Positions 5,499-11,001 of a DNA stretch of 11,001 bases are shown here, one piece after another (position 1 is the first letter of the stretch; every line of letters begins with the position of its first letter). Position numbers and translations under genes: made by a program. The notes beneath the pieces were generated by a model that searched no databases, was not told the origin of the DNA, and worked only from the letters and a program-made list of their open reading frames with translations. Origin of the DNA: Candidatus Gastranaerophilales bacterium (GTDB lineage Bacteria > Cyanobacteriota > Vampirovibrionia > Gastranaerophilales > Gastranaerophilaceae); NCBI GenBank assembly GCA_900768915.1, contig CAAGEQ010000009.1, forward strand, positions 1-11,001, in the 5' to 3' direction.

Positions 5499-7052
5499 AT
5501 GGTTACATATAATAGTTCGCTTTTATGCAATACATTTGCTGGCATAAAACGTATAAATTCTAGTTTTACAAATTCTATAATTTCTGCATCTGATATGCAA
5601 AATGTAGAATTGTTCAATACTGGAATAAATTCTGGTGTTGGTATAAGGACAATGAAAGGAAATCAGTCTGTTTTAACGTTAGATGATAAAGAAGAAAAAA
5701 TTATTAATATTTTTTCTAGTGTTCAAAAATCAGAAACATATATTTTTATTCATACAGAAACAAAAACAGAGGGGAAAATATATTTATTTAATTCAATATC
5801 ATCTTCTCTTTCTTTAAAAGTTCAAGGTTTAGTTGTGACAGGGAAATCTTGTGGTGTTGATTTTTCTCAAGGTTGGCTTGATTTGTTTTTATTTACAAAT
5901 GGGAAAAATATATTATCAATTCAAATTGGTAATTATGATGATAATGGTGAAAATAACGAAGTTAAAATATTCTCTCCAAAAGATGTTGATGGACGTTCTG
6001 TTGAGGGATTAGGGTTAGTTGTTTTTGATGGTAGATTATGGATTTTTAATGGAACTGTATTGTGGTATTCCGTAAAAGAAAATTGTTATGATTTTTCAAC
6101 AGAAGACACAAATATTGTAACTTCTGCTGGATATATTGAGTTTGCTAAAAATATTACTGCAATTTATCCCTATTTAGGTTCGTTAGCCGTATTTCATAAA
6201 GATAGTTCTTGTCTTGTTAGTGTCGACTCAGATTCTTTGTACTCGAAATCTGATGAATCCCCTGGTGGGTGTGCTTCGTTTGGTGCAATTGTTTTTCATG
6301 GAACAGAATTGTATTTTTATGATGATACGAAAAAAGGTGTATTCTCTTTTTCTCAAATTGTTACTGGTGATAAGACTTTAAGTCAAAATATTGCATCTGA
6401 TGTTCAAGAAGAACTTATGAATCTTGATTCATCAATGTTGGATAATATAAAAATGTTATCTGTGGTAATGTCAGATAGAAATGAAATATGGTTTTTGTTA
6501 CCGACAAAAGATGAGTATTCTACAATATTGATTTATGATTACATTCATAATCAATGGGTAAAAAGAAAATCGCAAAGAATGATTGATTTTCTTGTAGTAA
6601 ATACTGTTCTTTATTCTGTTGGTAATGATAAAATTTATCAAGAATATGTCGGTGAAAATTTTGATGGTGAATTTATTTCTGCTTTTTATAATTGTTCACC
6701 TTTAAATTTGTCTGCTGATAATACTTTAAAAATTCTTTATATCCCACCTCGATTGACATTGGATATGGATTCGTCTAATGATTTTTATATTAAATATATA
6801 AAAAATTATGATTCATTAAAAGTTCCAAAAATAAAACATATTTATTCAAAATTTTCTAAAAATTTGTTATATTGGGATATTTCTAATTGGGATTCTTCTT
6901 CTGTATTCAAGCCAAAAGAATTTAATGCTATTAAGAAAATGCCACCATCTACCTTTAAAACTTTAGAAATTCAGTTTTATACATCAAAATTATCTCAAGG
7001 TTTTTCTATTAAGAATATAGAATTTTCTAAACTAAAGGTTAAACAGTTATGA
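5499..7052 (+). CDS. tail nozzle / DNA-stabilisation protein (T7 gp12 or P22 gp10-like)
   Basis: A 517-residue protein. The ATG at 5499 follows AAAAAGGAG with five bases of spacing; the in-frame GTG at 5466 has no such signal. Size is close to P22 gp10 (about 470) and below T7 gp12 (about 790). The body is made of repeated short strands with Trp/Phe-rich turns, as in a beta-propeller: FDGRLWIFNGTVLWYS near residue 180, FHGTELYFYDD near 265, and the characteristic 'Asn-Glu-Ile-Trp-Phe-Leu-Leu-Pro...Ile-Leu-Ile-Tyr-Asp-Tyr...Asn-Gln-Trp-Val' at about 327-355. The last motif is the hallmark of podovirus nozzle proteins. The C-terminal 130 residues would be the distal domain. It would extend the short tail below the adaptor ring and hold the packaged genome. 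It overlaps the next gene by four bases (ATGA). Confidence 0.8.
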   Translation: MVTYNSSLLCNTFAGIKRINSSFTNSIISASDMQNVELFNTGINSGVGIRTMKGNQSVLTLDDKEEKIINIFSSVQKSETYIFIHTETKTEGKIYLFNSISSSLSLKVQGLVVTGKSCGVDFSQGWLDLFLFTNGKNILSIQIGNYDDNGENNEVKIFSPKDVDGRSVEGLGLVVFDGRLWIFNGTVLWYSVKENCYDFSTEDTNIVTSAGYIEFAKNITAIYPYLGSLAVFHKDSSCLVSVDSDSLYSKSDESPGGCASFGAIVFHGTELYFYDDTKKGVFSFSQIVTGDKTLSQNIASDVQEELMNLDSSMLDNIKMLSVVMSDRNEIWFLLPTKDEYSTILIYDYIHNQWVKRKSQRMIDFLVVNTVLYSVGNDKIYQEYVGENFDGEFISAFYNCSPLNLSADNTLKILYIPPRLTLDMDSSNDFYIKYIKNYDSLKVPKIKHIYSKFSKNLLYWDISNWDSSSVFKPKEFNAIKKMPPSTFKTLEIQFYTSKLSQGFSIKNIEFSKLKVKQL

Positions 7053-7435
7053 TGCATGTTTTGATACCAATAGATAAAGAGTTTAAATATTTAGAATGCA
7101 AAAAATTATATGAACAAAATAAAGTTTTTGTTAATGATGATGCAACTTTTGATGAAGTAATTAATAATACATTGTTTTATTCTTTTTATGAAAATGAAAA
7201 ATTAACGTTATGTGTTTATTTCTTTGAAAAAAATGGCAAACTTTGGGTAAATGGTTTTGGAAAAAGAAAACATCATTTGTTTAATAAAGAGTGTTTTAAA
7301 CTTGCTTTAACTTGGTTTAATACTGATATTTGGGCTTTTTGTCCGCATCGTCCTGCCACTTTCGGACTTTTGTCTTGCGGTTTTAAAAAATATAAAAAAA
7401 ATCTGTATAGATTTAAAAATAAGTGTAATACATAG
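7049..7435 (+). CDS. GNAT-fold virion protein (T7 gp13-like)
   Basis: A 128-residue protein whose ATG overlaps the nozzle stop codon (ATGA), so it is translationally coupled. The C-terminal half carries the family signature: KLWVNGFGKRKHH at about 64-76, then 'Glu-Cys-Phe-Lys-Leu-Ala...Trp-Phe' and 'Ile-Trp-Ala-Phe-Cys-Pro-His-Arg-Pro-Ala-Thr-Phe-Gly-Leu-Leu-x-Cys-Gly-Phe-Lys-Lys' at 94-114. That matches phage gp13-like proteins, which have an acetyltransferase fold and follow gene 12 in T7. I cannot see a canonical acetyl-CoA loop (Arg/Gln-x-x-Gly-x-Gly/Ala), so a structural or assembly role is more likely than catalysis. In T7, gp13 is needed for virion infectivity. No membrane segment is seen. 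Confidence 0.7.
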   Translation: MMHVLIPIDKEFKYLECKKLYEQNKVFVNDDATFDEVINNTLFYSFYENEKLTLCVYFFEKNGKLWVNGFGKRKHHLFNKECFKLALTWFNTDIWAFCPHRPATFGLLSCGFKKYKKNLYRFKNKCNT

Positions 7436-7466
7436 TAAAGAGGCTTTGTCTCAGAAAGGAATGATT

Positions 7467-8117
7467 ATGGGAGGTTCTTCTCAAAAAACAACACAAAAAA
7501 CTACATTAGGAAAAACTACAACTGCAAATCCTTATGTTGTTTCAAAAACTAATAATAAAGGCACAACAAGTAATTTTGTTCAAGGTTCTGCTTTTGATAC
7601 GATAAATAATTTTGTTAATAGCAATATGAATAATTTATTGAATGATTATTTGAATCCATCTTTAAATTCTACGACAAATCAAGCATTATTGAATAATTAT
7701 CGAACAAATTTAAACAAAGAAACTAATAAAACTTTTGAAAATAATATAGTTAATCCTTTATCTAATAGGAATATGTTACGTTCATCTCAAGCAACAAATA
7801 TGTATAAGAATTTATCAAATAATATCAATGATAATATTTCAAATTATACGAATGAATTGCTTGCAAATTCTCAGGATAGAAGTGTTAATATGATTAATCA
7901 ATTATTAAGTGCATATTTGAATGGATTTGATGTATTGAATAGTAATCAGCAACAATCATTAAATACTAGTTTGTCTAATGCTACTAGAACAACCGATACT
8001 CAAATGAAAAATTCATTCTATGATAGTATGTTACGAGGTCTAAATACTGCTGCAAATGTGGCAAATAGTGCTGTAAACGTCACAAATAGTTTGAATGGCT
8101 TGGGTAAAAGTAAATAA
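7467..8117 (+). CDS. Asn/Ser-rich virion protein, possible internal/ejection protein
   Basis: A 216-residue protein. The ATG at 7467 is preferred because AGAAAGGA ends six bases upstream; the ATG at 7461 and the TTG at 7446 in the same frame are worse placed. The N-terminus starts with Gly-Gly-Ser-Ser and a Lys/Thr-rich low-complexity arm. A long helical region full of Asn, Leu and Gln follows from about residue 45, including 'Arg-Asn-Met-Leu-Arg-Ser-Ser-Gln-Ala-Thr-Asn' near 113-123 and a Gln-rich segment at about 155-170. The C-terminus has Ala/Val/Asn repeats (AANVANSAVNVTNSLNG) that could be amphipathic or membrane-active. It sits where T7 has gene 14, an internal core protein, and resembles gut-phage proteins with an 'Arg-Gly-Met-x-x-Ser-Ser' motif. 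The ejection role is inferred. Confidence 0.65.
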   Translation: MGGSSQKTTQKTTLGKTTTANPYVVSKTNNKGTTSNFVQGSAFDTINNFVNSNMNNLLNDYLNPSLNSTTNQALLNNYRTNLNKETNKTFENNIVNPLSNRNMLRSSQATNMYKNLSNNINDNISNYTNELLANSQDRSVNMINQLLSAYLNGFDVLNSNQQQSLNTSLSNATRTTDTQMKNSFYDSMLRGLNTAANVANSAVNVTNSLNGLGKSK

Positions 8118-8136
8118 AAGATAAACGAGGTTAATT

Positions 8137-8625
8137 ATGAAAAGAATAATTATTCATTGGACTGCCGGTTTTGGCAGTCCTAATTTTGTTGATAAAAAAC
8201 ATTATCATTATTTGGTTGATAGTAGTGGAGGTGTGCATAATGGGGATTTTAAACCCGAAGATAATGAAAATTGTAATGATGGTAAATATGCAGCACACAC
8301 AGGAGGTGGAAATACTGGTTCTATTGGTGTTGCTTTGTGTGGTATGTATGGGTTTGTTTCTTCCAACAAAGTAGGAAAAAGTCCTATTACAAAAGTTCAA
8401 TGTGAATCAATGTTTAAATTATGTGCAAAATTAGCGAAAAAATATTCAATTCCTATTGAGTCAACTACTATAATGACACATTATGAATTTGGATTGAAAA
8501 ATCCTAAAACAACTTCAAAAGGTAAAATTGATATTATATATTTACCACCTTATCCCACTATCAAAAAAGAAAATATTGGTGATTTTATAAGAAACAAAAT
8601 TAAATGGTATTCTTCGCACTTATAA
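8137..8625 (+). CDS. endolysin, N-acetylmuramoyl-L-alanine amidase (Amidase_2/T7 lysozyme type)
   Basis: A 162-residue protein with GAGG six bases before the ATG, 19 bases after the previous gene. It cleaves the amide bond between N-acetylmuramate and L-alanine of peptidoglycan. The fold signature is complete: IIIHWTAG gives zinc ligand His7, then HYHYLVD at 22-28 and Ala-Ala-His54-Thr. 'Asn-Thr-Gly-Ser-Ile-Gly-Val-Ala-Leu-Cys-Gly' follows at 59-69. THYEF gives the second zinc ligand His115, and Lys128/Lys130 with Asp132 in KGKIDI supply the catalytic lysine and the third ligand. T7 lysozyme has Cys at the third position; Asp there is common in relatives. It is a single-domain enzyme with no signal peptide or binding domain, so it needs a holin for release, and none is adjacent. 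It is the last gene before the operon terminator. Confidence 0.92.
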   Translation: MKRIIIHWTAGFGSPNFVDKKHYHYLVDSSGGVHNGDFKPEDNENCNDGKYAAHTGGGNTGSIGVALCGMYGFVSSNKVGKSPITKVQCESMFKLCAKLAKKYSIPIESTTIMTHYEFGLKNPKTTSKGKIDIIYLPPYPTIKKENIGDFIRNKIKWYSSHL

Positions 8626-8631
8626 TTTTTT

Positions 8632-8665
8632 GTTGGGTTGGATTCCTTTCAACCCAACTGTTTTT
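8632..8665 (+). terminator. strong intrinsic terminator of the structural/lysis operon
   Basis: GTTGGGTTG (8632-8640) and CAACCCAAC (8650-8658) form a perfect 9-bp stem, extendable by two pairs into the loop, followed by TGTTTTTA. It lies seven bases after the endolysin stop codon. On the minus strand the hairpin is followed by A-rich sequence, so it does not serve the convergent minus-strand genes. Confidence 0.85.
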
Positions 8666-8672
8666 ATATATT

Positions 8673-9044
8673 TTAAGGTGTGTCATTTGTAATTATTAAA
8701 AATATTATGTATAAAAATATACAGTATATATTAAGACCAATTCCTAAAATTATATAAATATTATAAAATATATTCTTTGATATTTTATCAGAAATGTTAA
8801 TTATATAGTGATTATTTTTTATTTCTAAAAATGTACCAAATAAGTTGATAAATATTAAAAATGGTAGCATTTCGGCAATTCTTAATCCAATGCTAAGTGA
8901 TATTGCACATAAAGTATTATTACTTGAATTAGGTGAAAAGATATAAATGCAACCTATTATTGATAACAATAATAAGCCTATGTACATTAGACCGACAAAT
9001 AAATTGAAGAATATTGATTTTTTAAGAGAATTGAATAGTTGCAT
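8673..9044 (-). CDS. small membrane protein, second gene of a minus-strand pair
   Basis: A 123-residue protein with about four hydrophobic segments: near residues 10-35, 43-68 (with an SIGLRIAEMLPFLIFINLFG core), 88-103 and 104-120. The ATG lies one base after the stop codon of the upstream minus-strand gene and has no clear ribosome binding site, so translation is probably coupled to that gene. I do not recognise a family. Charged loops are short and basic (SDKISKN). It points against the phage operon and ends eight bases from the operon terminator. It could be cargo carried by the phage, for example an exclusion or toxin-like membrane factor, or host material; the sequence does not decide. 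Its size would suit a holin, but its orientation and separate promoter argue against that. Confidence 0.65.
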   Translation of the reverse strand: MQLFNSLKKSIFFNLFVGLMYIGLLLLSIIGCIYIFSPNSSNNTLCAISLSIGLRIAEMLPFLIFINLFGTFLEIKNNHYIINISDKISKNIFYNIYIILGIGLNIYCIFLYIIFLIITNDTP

Positions 9045-9045
9045 T

Positions 9046-9486
9046 TTAGTGTCCCATAAAAATTATTTGGTATGTTATACATGTTGCAAATGAGTATAAA
9101 ACAGAACATAAAAATAGAAGGATTCCGACTAATATAATAAAATCAAAAAGTTTTTTTATTATATTTTGTTCTGTTGTATTATTTCGTATTTGTTCAGTTT
9201 GATATAGCCAATAAAAAATTAAGAGTTCCATAACAAATATTATGAAAATTGAAATAGTTTCTTGTACGTGTAATGAATTTATTTGTTTTGTATTGAATAA
9301 ATTGTGGTTAAATATCAAATTGATAAATGGTGTATAAATCGGAAAATCGTTTGCTCCACATATTGTTGAAGAAAATATATTGATTTGTTTTTGAGCACAT
9401 GTCAAATAAAAAATATTAAAATAGCCAAGCAAACTGAAAATTTTGGTTGATATTTTATTAGTGCATATTTTGATTTTGTTGTTCAT
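9046..9486 (-). CDS. small membrane protein, first gene of a minus-strand pair
   Basis: A 146-residue protein from the ATG at 9486. The frame extends to a GTG at 9543, but that extension is antisense to a recognisable + strand gene end and has no ribosome binding site, so the shorter form is preferred. A hydrophobic segment near residues 15-31 ends in 'Leu-Thr-Cys-Ala', where it could act as a signal anchor or be cleaved. An outside-looking loop follows, containing 'Cys-Gly-Ala-Asn-Asp-Phe-Pro-Ile-Tyr-Thr-Pro'. Two strong membrane helices lie at about 73-93 and 113-138, separated by a polar linker (TEQIRNNTTEQN). No family is recognised. It is the promoter-proximal member of a two-gene unit with the next minus-strand gene. 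Confidence 0.6.
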   Translation of the reverse strand: MNNKIKICTNKISTKIFSLLGYFNIFYLTCAQKQINIFSSTICGANDFPIYTPFINLIFNHNLFNTKQINSLHVQETISIFIIFVMELLIFYWLYQTEQIRNNTTEQNIIKKLFDFIILVGILLFLCSVLYSFATCITYQIIFMGH

Positions 9487-9493
9487 ATGTATT

Positions 9494-9502
9494 ATTGTAC
9501 CA
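9494..9502 (-). promoter_or_regulatory. extended -10 element for the minus-strand membrane pair
   Basis: Read on the minus strand, TGGTACAAT is an extended -10 (TG-N-TACAAT) with no good -35. The ATG at 9486 begins seven bases after it, so the transcript would be almost leaderless. No Shine-Dalgarno sequence is seen. The element directly abuts the truncated + strand gene end at 9501-9575. Confidence 0.4.
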
Positions 9503-9575
9503 AAAAATTGAAAGTTATAACTATACTCGTTCAGATGGTACACAAGTTTCTGGATATTATCGACATAAACAATAG
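9501..9575 (+). pseudogene. C-terminal remnant of a decapitated gene
   Basis: On the + strand the frame from 9501 to the TAG at 9573-9575 reads QKIESYNYTRSD, then Gly-Thr-Gln-Val-Ser-Gly-Tyr-Tyr-Arg-His-Lys-Gln-stop. 'Tyr-x-Arg-Ser-Asp-Gly-Thr-x-Val-Ser-Gly-Tyr-Tyr-Arg' is a common C-terminal motif of many bacterial and phage proteins, so this looks like a real gene end. An in-frame TGA at 9471-9473 and the minus-strand gene cut it off, and no start or upstream body exists. It may be the displaced 3' end of a host gene used as an integration target, or a phage gene replaced by the minus-strand pair. The family pattern is recalled, not searched. Confidence 0.5.
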
Positions 9576-9658
9576 AGAATTATTAAATTTTTGTAATATT
9601 TAGTCATTTTTAGGCAATTTCTTATCTTCATTGGATTTAATTTTTTCGTAGGTGTAGA

Positions 9659-10852
9659 ATGAATATTTCAAATAATATAAATTTTAAATCTCAAAATAAT
9701 TATAATGTTGGTCTTTACTCTGCAAAACCTAGTTTTAAAGGGATAAAACCTCCAATGAAAGAAATTGCTTCTTTGGCTGAAACAACTTCAAAGAATGTTT
9801 CTGCTGAAAATTTTGTTGCAAATTTTGCAACTAATATTGTAAAAAGAAGTACTGAAAGTGTTCCTAAGATTGCTGATAATCTTCATGATTTGATTGTAGG
9901 TTTGGCTAAAAGGAAAACTCTTGCAAATGGTAAAGATGCAGTTGTGCATTCAATTCCGAATCATGATGATTTAGTTTTGCGTATTGAAAAAACTGCAATA
10001 CAAAAGATGGATTCGTTGGGTGAAAATTTAACATTAGTTCCAATAAAATATGATAAGCAAATTGCCGAAAATAAAAACTTTGGTTTACCTTTATATTTTG
10101 TGACGGAAAAAGGTTCTGCTATTGATAAAAAGGGCGTTTTAGAACCAATGGAAGCATTGTCTCAACCAGATAAAATAATGGTTCTTAAAAAGATGAAAGG
10201 TGAACATCCATCTGAACAATATTGGAATAATTTGGCAACAATGATGGGGTATGATGATTTACATCCTAGTATTCAACAGTTAAATAATTTTCAATTCTTA
10301 GGTTATGTAAGAGCAAATTTCGGCAACGATGCTGCAATTATTTGTCTTGAAAATTGTAAAAATGGAATAACTAAATTTGAAAAAAATCAGTTAGGTGAAG
10401 GCTCTCCTGAATTTAATTTTGTTGAGGGTAAGACATTCTATAAAAATTATAGAAATTTTGCCGATAGTTATATAAAATCTTTAAAGGATATTTCTGAGTT
10501 TCCTCAAAAAGCATACGATAAAGCAGTTGAGGATATTTTATCTCCAAAAGATTTTATTATGGATTTTCAACATACAGGTAATACGTTTGTTGATTTAGAA
10601 AATAAAGAATTTAATTTTATGGATTTTTGTTTTGATAAATCGTTGTATCCTAAGTATCATTATGAAAATCCAATAAAAGAATTTCGTAATGTTTTGATGG
10701 GTAAATGTTTTGCTCGTCAATTCAAAACTCCACGTATGTTTATGATTTATCCACAAGATATCGAGCAAGTTAAAATTCATTCAAGAGCAATTAATGAAAA
10801 AGTTAATCTCGCTTCTCCTGAGAGATTTCGCAGTGAATCTCCATTTAAATAA
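9659..10852 (+). CDS. kinase-fold-like protein with N-terminal F-K-G motif (host or cargo)
   Basis: A 397-residue protein with a weak ribosome binding site (TAGGTG, four bases before the ATG). The N-terminus has INFKS at 7-11 and PSFKG at 24-28 in a low-complexity arm, a style I associate with Gastranaerophilales proteins. From about residue 85 a divergent protein-kinase/aminoglycoside-phosphotransferase-like plan is visible. LVLRIEK at 105-111 resembles the beta-3 strand with Arg108/Lys111, 'Leu-Lys-Lys-Met-Lys-Gly' lies at 176-181, and 'Met-Asp302-Phe-Gln-His305-Thr-Gly-Asn308-x-Phe-Val-Asp' is followed by FNFMD322F. The last two match a catalytic loop (D-x-x-H-x-G-N) and a metal-binding DF(G). 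The extra residue between Asp302 and Asn308 and the lack of a clear glycine loop leave open a pseudokinase. No signal peptide or membrane segment is seen. It could be a secreted effector-like or regulatory kinase; this is inferred from motifs alone. Confidence 0.6.
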   Translation: MNISNNINFKSQNNYNVGLYSAKPSFKGIKPPMKEIASLAETTSKNVSAENFVANFATNIVKRSTESVPKIADNLHDLIVGLAKRKTLANGKDAVVHSIPNHDDLVLRIEKTAIQKMDSLGENLTLVPIKYDKQIAENKNFGLPLYFVTEKGSAIDKKGVLEPMEALSQPDKIMVLKKMKGEHPSEQYWNNLATMMGYDDLHPSIQQLNNFQFLGYVRANFGNDAAIICLENCKNGITKFEKNQLGEGSPEFNFVEGKTFYKNYRNFADSYIKSLKDISEFPQKAYDKAVEDILSPKDFIMDFQHTGNTFVDLENKEFNFMDFCFDKSLYPKYHYENPIKEFRNVLMGKCFARQFKTPRMFMIYPQDIEQVKIHSRAINEKVNLASPERFRSESPFK

Positions 10853-10881
10853 TTTTAACTTATAGAATTATGTAAACTAGC

Positions 10882-10907
10882 AAAAAAAAAACGACCGTTA
10901 TGGTCGT
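10882..10907 (-). terminator. intrinsic terminator on the minus strand
   Basis: ACGACC (10891-10896) and GGTCGT (10902-10907) form a perfect 6-bp stem with a five-base loop. On the minus strand it is followed by ten T residues (the A-run 10882-10891). On the + strand no T-run follows. It therefore probably ends a leftward gene outside the window that converges on the kinase-like gene. Confidence 0.7.
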
Positions 10908-10925
10908 AAATTTGTTCCTAATTTT

Positions 10926-10968
10926 GTCCCTGTCCTATTATGTTATCCCTAATAGATCGTCCCTGTCC
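10926..10968. repeat. 10-bp direct repeat with an internal inverted repeat
   Basis: GTCCCTGTCC occurs at 10926-10935 and 10959-10968, 33 bases start to start. Between them, CTATTA (10935-10940) and TAATAG (10950-10955) are an inverted repeat. The 33-base period could be a degenerate tandem repeat or reflect coding (11 codons on the minus strand). A further palindrome, TTGCTAAGCAA, lies at 10980-10990. No gene is convincing in 10908-11001. Confidence 0.45.
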
Positions 10969-11001
10969 GTATCAACTAATTGCTAAGCAATAAAGTTGTT
11001 A

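Noticed and set aside
8171..8374. Hydrophobic 67-residue frame inside the endolysin gene, holin-like in composition
   Set aside because: It begins at TTG without a ribosome binding site and lies wholly in another frame of a strongly conserved amidase. The hydrophobicity follows from AT-rich codons read out of frame.
9487..9543. GTG start at 9543 for the minus-strand membrane protein
   Set aside because: The extra residues are the antisense of a recognisable + strand C-terminus, and no Shine-Dalgarno sequence precedes the GTG.
10595..10780. Minus-strand 61-codon frame inside the kinase-like gene
   Set aside because: Antisense to a long protein-like frame, with no ribosome binding site.
10926..10968. 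CRISPR array
   Set aside because: Only two 10-base repeats, no regular spacers, and no cas genes in the window.

Overview
The window is AT-rich (clearly below 35% GC by eye) and uses the standard bacterial code: TAA, TAG and TGA all end genes. Most of it is the virion-assembly part of a tailed phage or prophage. The gene order fits a short-tailed (podovirus-like, T7/P22-type) virion: scaffold, major capsid, decoration protein, small linker ORF, adaptor (T7 gp11-like), tail nozzle (T7 gp12/P22 gp10-like), gp13-like GNAT-fold protein, Asn/Ser-rich virion or ejection protein, and amidase endolysin. The rightmost large gene has an N-terminal PSFKG motif. From memory, short F-K-G N-termini of this kind are common in gut Candidatus Gastranaerophilales (Melainabacteria/Vampirovibrionia), so I infer a host of that group, with moderate to low certainty.

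Layout. (1) Positions 1-1157: the 3' part of a large unknown gene that enters from the left. (2) 1182-2269: a sigma70 promoter and an eight-helix membrane protein that looks like a self-contained cargo gene (moron). (3) 2270-2475: no convincing gene, but a promoter, an intrinsic terminator about 56 nt downstream and a small palindrome. These could give a small RNA or an attenuated leader for the structural operon. (4) 2476-8625: the structural and lysis operon, all on the + strand, with tight spacing and good ribosome binding sites. Several gaps hold perfect hairpins, and the operon ends in a strong terminator at 8632-8665. (5) 8673-9486: two translationally coupled membrane-protein genes on the minus strand. 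(6) 9501-9575: on the + strand, a decapitated C-terminal gene end (Asp-Gly-Thr-Gln-Val-Ser-Gly-Tyr-Tyr-Arg type), cut at the promoter of the minus-strand pair. (7) 9659-10852: a kinase-fold-like gene, probably host or cargo. (8) 10882-11001: a minus-strand terminator and a short direct repeat at the edge of the next locus.

How it works together. The scaffold and capsid proteins build the procapsid and the 128-residue protein probably decorates it. The adaptor and nozzle close the portal vertex, and the gp13-like and Asn-rich proteins are probably packaged or ejected proteins. The amidase lyses the host wall. No portal, terminase, integrase, holin, tail fibre or large internal core protein is visible; these would lie outside the window or have been lost. 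The most unusual parts are the three membrane proteins flanking the structural operon, the truncated gene end at 9501-9575 (a possible insertion or attachment boundary), the promoter-terminator pair ahead of the scaffold, and the divergent kinase-like protein.
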